DNA of 6,472 nt, taken from positions 1 to 6,472 of the forward strand of contig CAJFUU010000329.1 in assembly GCA_904420265.1 (NCBI GenBank). The letters are read 5' to 3'. This document shows, one piece after another, positions 1 through 5,650 of the stretch (positions within the stretch are counted from its first letter, which is position 1; each line of letters begins with the position of its first letter). The stretch comes from an uncultured Clostridia bacterium. GTDB taxonomy: Bacteria > Bacillota > Clostridia > Christensenellales > Aristaeellaceae. The notes under the pieces are model-generated. The model ran no database searches, was not told the origin of the DNA, and was given only the letters and a program-made list of their open reading frames with translations. The translations under genes were made by a program, and so were the position numbers.

Positions 1-14
1 ACGGACAAGCCGGT

Positions 15-86
15 TTGCGCCCTTGCCACGTTTCTGCTTGATATGAGCGCCGCTCCTGCGCTCTCGCTTCAAACCACATCCAAGCC
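15..86. repeat. Repeat module 1, copy a
   Basis: This copy pairs with 671-746. The first 25 bases differ at only two positions, a middle part differs by a 4-base length change, and the last 36 bases differ at about six positions, giving roughly 84% identity by eye. Shared landmarks are CCCTTGCCA, GTTTCTGCTT, CTCGCTTCAAA and CACATCCA. Similarity fades after position 86. Confidence 0.75.
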
Positions 87-167
87 TTGCTACACTTTGC
101 CAAATCTCTTCCCTGCTATATGTTTTTGCCGCAACAAGATGGAGCGCTCCACATTTTCGCCGCGCTC

Positions 168-285
168 TTATTCCAGCCGGGCAAACGCCATTTCCCTCCC
201 TCTCACCCTCTGCCGCACCCAGGTTCCAGCAGGGCAAGCGACGCTGTTTTAAGTGCTCCCGCTTCAGGCAGATATGTGCCAGACC
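168..285. repeat. Repeat module 2, copy a
   Basis: This pairs with 478-585 through the landmarks GGGCAAACG, CATTTCC, ACCCTCTGC, AGGTTCCAG, GCTCCCGCTT and a GCCAGACC-like end. The offset changes from 308 to 300 bases inside the module because copy a carries about 8 extra pyrimidine-rich bases near 194-205. Its first 30 bases also resemble 385-414. Confidence 0.65.
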
Positions 286-335
286 ATTTATCTTTTGTTC
301 GGACCTCTCACGCTCTCGGGCCTTTCGGCTATGTT

Positions 336-369
336 CTTGCTCCAAGCGAGACAGGCAGCATTGCCCTGC
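336..369. repeat. Repeat module 3, copy a
   Basis: This pairs with 603-636, sharing CCAAGCGA and the exact run GCATTGCCCTGC. The offset is 267 bases. On the minus strand the two copies read as related peptides beginning QGNA. A weaker relative may lie at about 424-455. Confidence 0.65.
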
Positions 370-384
370 GTCCTTGCCATATCT

Positions 385-414
385 TTATTCCGGCCTGGCA
401 AGCATCGTTTCCCG
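385..414. repeat. Repeat module 2, partial third copy
   Basis: About 30 bases resemble the start of module 2 at 168-197 (TTATTCC, GCC, GGCAA and TTTCCC are shared). The resemblance ends before the AGGTTCCAG part, so this looks like a truncated copy. Confidence 0.5.
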
Positions 415-477
415 TTCCTGCTGCAGCTCAGCTTCAGCGAAACAAACAGTCGCATTCTGTAACATTGCCGCCTCCAT

Positions 478-585
478 GGTTCGGTCGGGCAAGCGTCATT
501 TTCCACCCTCTGCTGCGCACAGGTTCCAGTGAGGTCAGGCAGTGCTGCTTTAGCTCCCGCTTTAGACAGGAACATGCCCCAGTCC
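478..585. repeat. Repeat module 2, copy b
   Basis: This is a diverged copy of 168-285 in the same orientation. It shares GGGCAAGCG, CATTTTCC, ACCCTCTGC, AGGTTCCAG, AGCTCCCGCTT and CCCCAGTCC. Small insertions and deletions within it are not multiples of three, which argues against present-day selection for a protein frame. Confidence 0.65.
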
Positions 586-602
586 TTCCTCTCGTTATAC
601 TC

Positions 603-636
603 TTTCTCCCAAGCGAAGCAAACGGCATTGCCCTGC
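603..636. repeat. Repeat module 3, copy b
   Basis: This is the second copy of the 336-369 module. After it the two neighbourhoods diverge: copy a runs into a module-1/module-2 junction, while copy b is followed by about 35 unrelated bases and then a full module 1. Confidence 0.65.
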
Positions 637-670
637 ATTTTATGCGCCGCTCCTCCAGCGAAAAATTGTT

Positions 671-746
671 TTGGGCCCTTGCCATGTTTCTGCTTCGGCG
701 ATGCGAGCGCTGCCCTTGCGCGCTCGCTTCAAAACACATCCAGGCC
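671..746. repeat. Repeat module 1, copy b
   Basis: This is the second copy of the module at 15-86, in the same orientation and about 656 bases away. It is four bases longer in the middle. A shorter relative of its first part (CCTTGCCATATCTTTATTC) is seen at 371-390. Confidence 0.75.
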
Positions 747-999
747 TCTTCTATCTTTCAGGCAGTAAGGCTCTGCGCCTTCCCAATCCGTTTCAGCAGT
801 GCAGATGGTGTTGTTTCGCATTCTTCCCTTCCGGTTTTACATAGAATGCGTCCAGACGCCTTTGCCCCTTCGCCAGTTCTCCTTTGCGCACTTCGCGCTT
901 TTGGGCGCTGTCCCAAGGAAAAGAGACCGCGCCGTTGCTCCAGGGAGGCAACGCAGGCTGTGTCACGCCGCGCCTGCAATGGGTCTCTGCCCCAAACAG

Positions 1000-1030
1000 A
1001 AGAAGCAGCGTTCGGGCGACGCTGCTTCTT
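1000..1030 (-). terminator. Perfect 12-bp hairpin, probable terminator
   Basis: Bases 1000-1011 and 1019-1030 are exact reverse complements with a 7-base loop. On the minus strand the hairpin ends in CTTCTT and is followed by CTGTTT, a modest U-rich tail, so it could end transcripts of the flavoprotein gene that stops 190 bases upstream. The plus-strand tail (TGCGATTTT) is weaker. The long distance to the gene and the imperfect U tract keep the call tentative. Confidence 0.45.
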
Positions 1031-1174
1031 TGCGATTTTGCCGCTACCTCGCGAAACAGACACGGCATGTGGATTTACTCTGCGCGGACGACGAAACGCC
1101 TTAAAGCGAAAAATTGCACATGAATTTCATTGACATATCCGCAAAAGACGCTTTCAAACGGCACCGCCAACGGT

Positions 1175-1190
1175 CTTTATCTGGATAAAG
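1175..1190. other. Short dyad CTTTATC-2-GATAAAG
   Basis: Two 7-base arms form an exact inverted repeat with a 2-base centre, 30 bases beyond the flavoprotein stop codon. It is too AT-rich and too tight-looped for a good terminator, and no promoter next to it can be supported, so no function is assigned. It could be a protein-binding dyad or chance. Confidence 0.3.
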
Positions 1191-1219
1191 TGTCGCCGCT
1201 TCGACAGGCTGGTTTCGTC

Positions 1220-1858
1220 TCAGCGGATGAAATTCGTATATGCGCCTCTTTCCGTCTGCGGATAGGGCACGCCATTCTGTTTTCCCGCTTCAAAGCAGCG
1301 CATCATCCAGATCATATTCCGAGCCAGATTGCGCATGGTTTGCATGCCCTCTTCGTCCTGCGGCGCGTCTTCCGCGCAGGCGCCGTGCACCATGTTCCAG
1401 TAGGTGGAACTGGCCACGGGCATTTGCGAAATGCCAAAATACTTGTTCAGGGCGTCGAACGAGGCGCTGATTCCTCCGCGACGGGCAACCGCCACCGATG
1501 CGCCCGGCTTGAAGCGAAACGCATCCGGCGCGCCAGCCCTGCCGTTGCTGTAAAACGCCCTGTCCAAGAAGGAAAATATCCTTCCGCTTGGGTGCGCGTA
1601 ATACACAGGCGTAGCAAAGACAAACCCGTCGGCCTCCCGGGCCTTCTTCACGAAGTCGTTGACGCCGTCGTCTTTGAACACGCATTCGCCGGATTTCTGG
1701 CAGGCTTGACATTGCAGACAGTCCGCCAACGGTTTGCTTCCAAGTTGGACGACTTCCGTTGCAATTCCATCCGCTTCAAACACGCGAATCATTTCCTCCA
1801 GGGCTTTCATGGTCGTGCCATGCAGATGGCTGCTGCCGTTTACGAGCATTACTTTCAT
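1220..1858 (-). CDS. Flavodoxin-fold NAD(P)H-dependent oxidoreductase with a four-cysteine cluster
   Basis: This 212-residue protein belongs to the NADPH-dependent FMN reductase / iron-sulfur flavoprotein group of the flavodoxin superfamily. Such proteins are cytoplasmic redox enzymes that bind FMN. Visible features are the N-terminal beta strand and phosphate loop GSSHLHGTT (residues 8-16), the cluster C47-x2-C50-x2-C53-x5-C59, and the ATPVYYAHPSG segment (82-92) followed by DR (99-100), which normally lines the flavin site. The compact cysteine spacing resembles the 4Fe-4S motif of archaeal and clostridial Isf proteins, so electron transfer through a cluster is plausible; the substrate is unknown. 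The ATG start is supported by AGGAGG at 1866-1871 with a 7-base spacer. The gene stands alone: 384 bases separate it from the operon upstream, and no -10/-35 pair could be assigned in that gap. Confidence 0.88.
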   Translation of the reverse strand: MKVMLVNGSSHLHGTTMKALEEMIRVFEADGIATEVVQLGSKPLADCLQCQACQKSGECVFKDDGVNDFVKKAREADGFVFATPVYYAHPSGRIFSFLDRAFYSNGRAGAPDAFRFKPGASVAVARRGGISASFDALNKYFGISQMPVASSTYWNMVHGACAEDAPQDEEGMQTMRNLARNMIWMMRCFEAGKQNGVPYPQTERGAYTNFIR

Positions 1859-1865
1859 TGCGAAG

Positions 1866-1872
1866 CCTCCTC
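1866..1872 (-). promoter_or_regulatory. Ribosome binding site of the flavoprotein gene
   Basis: The minus strand reads GAGGAGG, 7 bases before the ATG at 1858. This is a near-perfect Shine-Dalgarno and fixes the start of the reductase. Confidence 0.8.
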
Positions 1873-2025
1873 AAAATTATTCGGTATCGTTGGAACTGCG
1901 AGAAAAAAGCGAAATCAGGTCGCGTGGAGGGACGGGGACCGCAGGAGCGTGAGGACGGCGTTGACAGCCCGTGACAGGACGCCTCGGATGGGACGCCCTG
2001 CTTGTGGAAAACGGCCCAACGGCAA

Positions 2026-2060
2026 GCCGCCCTGCCCTCGCATGCGTGAGGGATGGCGGC
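2026..2060. other. Two-part hairpin
   Basis: An outer 6-bp stem (GCCGCC 2026-2031 with GGCGGC 2055-2060) encloses an inner 7-bp stem (2035-2041 with 2046-2052, one G-T pair) and a 4-base loop, separated by a small internal bulge. It would be stable in RNA from either strand. No T run follows closely on the minus strand, so it is a weak terminator candidate for the YdiF-like operon or part of a structured leader of the flavoprotein gene. Confidence 0.4.
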
Positions 2061-2156
2061 GTGCGCACATCGCCTTCCCCTCTCCGCGCTGGATTTTCTT
2101 CCGGCGGGGTTGAGCAAAACATACCTGCGTCTGCTCAGAAGAGCGCTGTCCCCGGG

Positions 2157-2189
2157 AAATCCCTCTGCTGCCGTGGGACCAGGGGATTT
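2157..2189. other. Hairpin downstream of the YdiF-like gene
   Basis: AAATCCCT (2157-2164) and AGGGGATTT (2181-2189) pair over 8 bp with one bulged base and a 16-base loop. It begins 54 bases after the YdiF-like stop codon in the direction of transcription. It lacks a U tract, so termination here would be weak; processing or RNA stability are other possible roles. Confidence 0.35.
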
Positions 2190-2242
2190 GGCGGCGAGAG
2201 AACATACACCCTCTAATTTGGGACAAGGCCAGATTGTTCGCT

Positions 2243-4168
2243 TCAGCTTTGACCGCTCACCGCCTCGGAAATTTCCTCCCAGTCCTCGTAAAGCGCGTCC
2301 ATCCCCGCCTGCAATTCGGCGTGGCGCTGGGCGACCTGTCGGGCTTCCTCCGGGTTCTGGTACAGCGCAGGGTCGGACATGCGCGCCTCCAAACGGGCGA
2401 TTTCCGCTTCAGCGTCGGCAACGCGCTTTTCCGCCGCCTCCAACTGTTTTTCCAGGGCCTTTTTGCTTTCGCGCATCAACCGCTCCTTGCGGCGTTGCTT
2501 GTCCAGCTGCGTTTTCGTCATGCCGCCGGCGAGCGCGTCTTCCATGCCGGCTTCCTCGCGGCGCTTCTTTTCCAGATAATCGTCGTAATTGCCCAGGTAT
2601 TCCTTCACGCCGTCGGGGCGCATCTCAATGATGCGGTTGGCCACGCGGTTGATGAAATAGCGGTCGTGCGACACGGCGAGAATGGTGCCGTCAAAGTCCT
2701 CCAGCGCGCCCTCCAGCACTTCACGGCTGTCCATGTCCAGGTGGTTGGTCGGCTCGTCGAGCAACAGCAAATTGTCGCGCTTGAGCATCAGTTTGCACAG
2801 CGATACGCGCCCCTTTTCGCCGCCGGAAAGCATGCTGATTTTCTTGTAAACGTCGTCTCCGGTGAACAGAAACAGCGCCAGCACAGAGCGCACGCGGTCG
2901 AGGTCCAAACGCGGGAAGGCGTCCCATAGTTCATTCAGAACATCCTTTTCCGGATCCAGCCCGGTCTGATGCTGCTGGTAGTACCCCAAATCGACGTTCG
3001 CGCCGAACTCCACCTGCCCTGCGTCCGCCGTCAATTTGCGGGCGATGATGTTGAGCAGCGTGGACTTGCCCACGCCGTTCGGCCCGATGATGGCCACCCG
3101 ATCGCCCGCGCGCAGGTGCAGGTCGAAATTTTCAAACAGCGTCCGCCCCTCGAAGCTTTTGGACAGACCGCGCACCTTGAGCACATCGTCGCCCGAGCGC
3201 CGCCGCGCCTCAAAGGAAAAGCGCACATGCTGCTCGTTTACGGGTTTTTCCAGTTTTTCCATCTTTTCCAGCCGCTTTTCCCGGCTTTCCGCCGCGCGGA
3301 TGGATTTTTCTCGGTTGTACATGCGGTAGCGCTGGATGATGGCCTGCTGGCGGGCGATTTCCGCCTGCTGCAATTTGTATTCGCGAATTTGCCGCTCAAT
3401 GTCCGCCTGGCGCTTGACGGTGAACTGGTCGTAATTGCCCTCGTACTGCACCAGATGCCGCATGGAGATTTCCGCCATGCAATCGCACACGCTGTTCATA
3501 AAATAACGGTCGTGCGAAATAATCAACACCGTGCCGCGGTACTTTTTCAGCGTATCCTCCAGCCATTGGATAGAGGCGAGATCAAGGTGGTTGGTCGGCT
3601 CGTCGAGCATGAGCAGGTCGGGCTGGGTAAGCAACAGCCTCGCCAGGCACAGCCGCGTTTTTTCCCCGCCGGAAAGCACGCTGGCGGGCTGCTCCTCGCG
3701 CCCCCTGGCAAAGCCGAGGCCGGCGAGCACGCCCTGTATGCGGCTGGGCCATTCATAGCCGCCCGCCTCTTCGAAGCGGTCGGTCAGGCGGGCATACTCG
3801 CGCGAGAGGCGGTCCAGCGCGTTTTCGTCTTCATGGTTTTGCGCCATTTCCTCCTCCAGGGCCCGCAGACGGCGCTCCATTTCCCGCACGGGTTCAAATA
3901 CGCGCGAAAGTTCCTCGCGCACGGTCAAATCGCTCTGAATGTCCGCCTCCTGCGTCAACATACCCACGCGCGTGCCGCGCATCAGCGCAATGCTGCCCTC
4001 GTCCGGCTCCATCTGCCCGGCGATCATGCGCAGCAGCGTGGACTTGCCCGAGCCGTTTACGCCGATCAGACCCATGCGCGCGCCTTGCTGAAGCGTCAGC
4101 GATATATCCTTCAAAACGCAGTTCATGCCAAAGGATTTCGACACGTTCTGCACCGTCATCAGTATCAT
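2243..4168 (-). CDS. ydiF: ABC-F family ATPase, YdiF type
   Basis: This 641-residue protein has two ABC nucleotide-binding domains and no membrane segment, the hallmark of ABC-F proteins, which bind the ribosomal E site and act on translation. Domain 1 has Walker A GVNGSGKST (36-44), signature LSGGE (165-169), Walker B with catalytic E190 in LDEPTNHLD, and switch H219. A basic, helical arm/linker spans about 240-325. Domain 2 has Walker A GPNGVGKST (362-370), signature LSGGE (447-451), catalytic E472 and H501. The C-terminus (about 552-637) is a charged coiled coil ending DWEEISEAV, which, as I recall it, closely resembles the end of Bacillus subtilis YdiF (about 640 residues). All catalytic residues are intact. 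ABC-F relatives include antibiotic-resistance proteins, but the YdiF group is generally a housekeeping translation factor of unclear role. The ATG at 4168 follows GGGGGAA and starts 12 nt after the methyltransferase stop, so the two are cotranscribed. Confidence 0.93.
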   Translation of the reverse strand: MILMTVQNVSKSFGMNCVLKDISLTLQQGARMGLIGVNGSGKSTLLRMIAGQMEPDEGSIALMRGTRVGMLTQEADIQSDLTVREELSRVFEPVREMERRLRALEEEMAQNHEDENALDRLSREYARLTDRFEEAGGYEWPSRIQGVLAGLGFARGREEQPASVLSGGEKTRLCLARLLLTQPDLLMLDEPTNHLDLASIQWLEDTLKKYRGTVLIISHDRYFMNSVCDCMAEISMRHLVQYEGNYDQFTVKRQADIERQIREYKLQQAEIARQQAIIQRYRMYNREKSIRAAESREKRLEKMEKLEKPVNEQHVRFSFEARRRSGDDVLKVRGLSKSFEGRTLFENFDLHLRAGDRVAIIGPNGVGKSTLLNIIARKLTADAGQVEFGANVDLGYYQQHQTGLDPEKDVLNELWDAFPRLDLDRVRSVLALFLFTGDDVYKKISMLSGGEKGRVSLCKLMLKRDNLLLLDEPTNHLDMDSREVLEGALEDFDGTILAVSHDRYFINRVANRIIEMRPDGVKEYLGNYDDYLEKKRREEAGMEDALAGGMTKTQLDKQRRKERLMRESKKALEKQLEAAEKRVADAEAEIARLEARMSDPALYQNPEEARQVAQRHAELQAGMDALYEDWEEISEAVSGQS

Positions 4169-4180
4169 GCGTTTCCCCCG

Positions 4181-5038
4181 TTACGCCTGCCAGCGCCCGC
4201 TGGCGCCGCAGGGCAGCACGCCGCCCGCCGTTACGGGCAGCACAATTTCCTCCGCCGCTACTTTGCCGCCGCGCCGCCTGGATACGGCCATGGCGAGTAT
4301 GTTGCCCAGCACCGCCGGCTGCAGGCCCGTGGTGTAGCTGTTGATGAGCATGAACACGGCGTCCCTGGCCAACACTTTTTCGCAGGCTTCCACCAGCGGG
4401 TGCAGCTCGTTTTCCAACTTCCATACTTCGCCGCCGGGGCCGCGCCCATAGCTGGGCGGGTCCATGAGGATGCCCTGATAGACGTTGCCCCGCCGCGCCT
4501 CCCGCTGGACGAATTTCTTGGCGTCGTCCACAATCCAGCGCACGCGCGTTTCGTCAATGCCGGAAAGACGGCGGTTTTCGCCCGCCCACTGCACCATGCC
4601 CTTGGCGGCGTCCACATGCGTCACCTGCGCGCCGGCGCGGGCGCAGGCCGCCGTCGCGCCGCCCGTGTAGCCAAACAGGTTCAAAACTTTCACGGGCCGG
4701 TTTGCTTCGCGGATGCGCGCGGCCATCCAATCCCAGTTCACAGCCTGCTCCGGGAACAGGCCGGTGTGTTTGAAGCCCGTGGGATGCACGTAAAAGCGCA
4801 AATCGCCATAGGCTACCGTCCAGCGTTCGGGCAGTTTGCGGAAAAACTCCCACTCGCCGCCGCCCTTGGCCGAGCGGTGATAGTGCGCGTCGGCGCGCGT
4901 CCACAAGTCAGGCCGCTGCTTGGGCCAGATGGCCTGTGGGTCAGGACGGCGCAAAATTACGTCTTTCCAGCGCTCCAGCTTTTCGCCGTCGCCTGTGTCG
5001 ATGACTTCATAATCCTTCCAGCCGGACGCGATAAACAT
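4181..5038 (-). CDS. Class I SAM-dependent methyltransferase, RlmI/COG1092-like
   Basis: This 285-residue protein resembles the methyltransferase domain of the RlmI/RlmK group of 23S rRNA methyltransferases, but the N-terminal PUA RNA-binding domain of RlmI is absent. SAM-binding motif I is VLNLFGYTGGAT (118-129), an acidic residue at the end of strand 2 is D143, DDAKKF lies at 171-176, and motif IV is DPPSYGRG (193-200) followed by GGEVWKLE. The substrate is probably RNA by family resemblance, but its exact target cannot be read from the sequence. I start the gene at the ATG at 5036-5038: GGGAGGA lies 6 bases before it, and the conserved-looking protein begins MFIASGWKDY. A TTG start at 5068 would add ten residues encoded by the binding site itself and overlap the deaminase. 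The gene lies 16 nt after the deaminase and 12 nt before the ABC-F gene, in one operon. Confidence 0.88.
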   Translation of the reverse strand: MFIASGWKDYEVIDTGDGEKLERWKDVILRRPDPQAIWPKQRPDLWTRADAHYHRSAKGGGEWEFFRKLPERWTVAYGDLRFYVHPTGFKHTGLFPEQAVNWDWMAARIREANRPVKVLNLFGYTGGATAACARAGAQVTHVDAAKGMVQWAGENRRLSGIDETRVRWIVDDAKKFVQREARRGNVYQGILMDPPSYGRGPGGEVWKLENELHPLVEACEKVLARDAVFMLINSYTTGLQPAVLGNILAMAVSRRRGGKVAAEEIVLPVTAGGVLPCGASGRWQA

Positions 5039-5044
5039 GGCCCG

Positions 5045-5051
5045 TCCTCCC
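5045..5051 (-). promoter_or_regulatory. Ribosome binding site that decides the methyltransferase start
   Basis: The minus strand reads GGGAGGA with a 6-base spacer to the ATG at 5038. It lies in the 16-nt gap after the deaminase TGA (5055-5057), supporting the shorter methyltransferase and ruling against the in-frame TTG at 5068. Confidence 0.8.
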
Positions 5052-5054
5052 GTA

Positions 5055-5465
5055 TCATTGCGTTTCAAAGCGGTTTTGCCCCCACCAATCGGGCAAAAGT
5101 TGCCGCAGGGCGCATATGCGGCGCGGCTCGTCGTGCAAAAGCACCTCTATATCGCCCGCGTTGGGGAAGAGCTGCATCATAGCCTCGCGACAGGCCCCGC
5201 AGGGCGGAACCACATGTCCATGCTCGCCCACGGCCACAACGCGGCGGATTTCGTGTTCTCCCTGCGCAAGCATGGCATAGATTGCCGCGCGCTCCGCGCA
5301 CACGCTCAGGCCGCAAACTCCGTCCACACATACGCCCGCATAGACGTTGCCGCGCGCGGTCTCGAGGGCTGCGGCCACCTGGCCGGCATAGACAAACGGC
5401 GAAATTTCGCTCCCATTTCGCAGGGCGTTTGCGGCGCTTAACAGCCTGTCCCAATTATCCGCCAT
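5055..5465 (-). CDS. Cytidine-deaminase-like zinc hydrolase
   Basis: This 136-residue protein has the length and both zinc motifs of the cytidine deaminase superfamily: C56-A-E58-R (zinc ligand and proton-shuttle glutamate) and P88-C89-G-A-C92-R (two more zinc ligands). The C-terminus LLPDWWG is also family-like. The family hydrolyses the exocyclic amine of cytidine and relatives in the cytosol, feeding pyrimidine salvage. The usual nucleoside-binding NxEN stretch (GCNVENASYG in classical enzymes) is replaced by GVCVDGVCG, one residue shorter, and the N-terminal NAYAPYSxFxVGAA is replaced by ISPFVYAGQVAAA. It therefore belongs to a divergent branch, which I recall in other Firmicutes, and its substrate may differ; blasticidin-S-deaminase-like activity is another possibility. 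It is first in its operon. The ATG follows GGAGGG at 5473-5478 with a 7-base spacer. Confidence 0.87.
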   Translation of the reverse strand: MADNWDRLLSAANALRNGSEISPFVYAGQVAAALETARGNVYAGVCVDGVCGLSVCAERAAIYAMLAQGEHEIRRVVAVGEHGHVVPPCGACREAMMQLFPNAGDIEVLLHDEPRRICALRQLLPDWWGQNRFETQ

Positions 5466-5489
5466 GGCGCTTCCCTCCGTTTCCTTTCC

Positions 5490-5518
5490 ATTATAACGTG
5501 TATTGCCCCAGGAATCAA
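5490..5518 (-). promoter_or_regulatory. Sigma-A-type promoter of the three-gene operon
   Basis: On the minus strand TTGATT (5513-5518) and a perfect TATAAT (5490-5495) are separated by exactly 17 bases. Transcription should begin near 5483, leaving a leader of about 18 nt that consists mainly of the deaminase ribosome binding site. No operator-like dyad overlaps it, suggesting constitutive expression of deaminase, methyltransferase and ABC-F protein. Confidence 0.8.
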
Positions 5519-5650
5519 TGTACTTCCGGTGAAAAAGCGGAACTGCGCGGCGGAGGGCGGCGTCTGAATGACGAGATTTTCAACACCGTTGGAACGAAGA
5601 GGAGCAGGCCGCCCCGTATCTTCGCCCGGCAGAGGGCTTGCGGGCACTGT

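Larger units (their letters stand above)
1..760. repeat. Mosaic of degenerate repeats without a convincing gene
   Basis: No gene can be supported here. The stretch is built of diverged modules that recur in shuffled order: a module at 15-86 returns at 671-746, one at 168-285 returns at 478-585 and in part at 385-414, and one at 336-369 returns at 603-636 and weakly near 424-455. The plus strand is visibly rich in C and T, which removes stop codons and leaves long but implausible open frames. Read on the minus strand, copies give related short peptide phrases such as QGNAVCFAWEKEYNERKD and QGNAACLAWSKNIAERPE, and several end in an LARPE-like phrase followed by a stop. This could be a decayed repeat-containing gene, a noncoding repeat family, or a mixture; the sequence alone does not decide. 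Confidence 0.6.
761..1219. other. Intergenic stretch, no gene seen
   Basis: No frame in this stretch has protein-like composition plus a ribosome binding site. A minus-strand frame across 793-1068 has a plausible-looking lysine- and arginine-rich end, but it overlaps other equally open frames and crosses a perfect hairpin, so I do not call it. The stretch holds the 1000-1030 hairpin and the small dyad at 1175-1190. It is the downstream side of the flavoprotein gene. No clear continuation of the left-hand repeats was found beyond about 760. Confidence 0.5.
1859..2242. other. 384-bp intergenic gap with several inverted repeats
   Basis: No gene is supported here; frames on both strands are open but have arginine-, proline- and serine-rich composition typical of noncoding GC-rich DNA. 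The stretch lies between the end of the YdiF-like gene and the start of the flavoprotein gene, so it must hold the terminator of the first and the promoter of the second, though neither is clear. It contains a two-part hairpin at 2026-2060, another at 2157-2189, and a small inverted repeat GAGCA/TGCTC at 2112-2136. None is directly followed by a U tract on the minus strand. Confidence 0.5.

Noticed and set aside
1..760. CRISPR array
   Set aside because: The repeats are long, diverged, unevenly spaced and reordered, with no constant-length spacers and no cas genes in the window.
793..1068. Small basic protein on the minus strand (91 codons)
   Set aside because: It overlaps another equally open frame of similar composition, spans the perfect hairpin at 1000-1030 and has no convincing ribosome binding site.
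1130..1158. A perfect TTGACA on the plus strand at 1130-1135
   Set aside because: The hexamers 17-18 bases further on (TTCAAA, TCAAAC) are poor -10 boxes and no plus-strand gene follows.
1876..1881. AATAAT on the minus strand as a -10 box for the flavoprotein gene
   Set aside because: Transcription would begin near 1869, inside the ribosome binding site at 1866-1872, and no -35 match precedes it.
1130..2113. Plus-strand open frame of 327 codons opposite the flavoprotein gene
   Set aside because: It mirrors the codons of a recognised reductase and continues into intergenic DNA; no ribosome binding site or domain supports it.
2243..4168. Calling the ABC-F protein an antibiotic-resistance determinant
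   Set aside because: The C-terminal coiled coil and overall layout match the housekeeping YdiF type, and nothing in the linker or context points to a resistance subfamily.
2969..5182. A very long plus-strand open frame (737 codons) opposite the ABC-F, methyltransferase and deaminase genes
   Set aside because: It is the antisense shadow of three well-supported genes; its product is alanine-, arginine- and histidine-rich without a recognisable domain, and it crosses two gene junctions.
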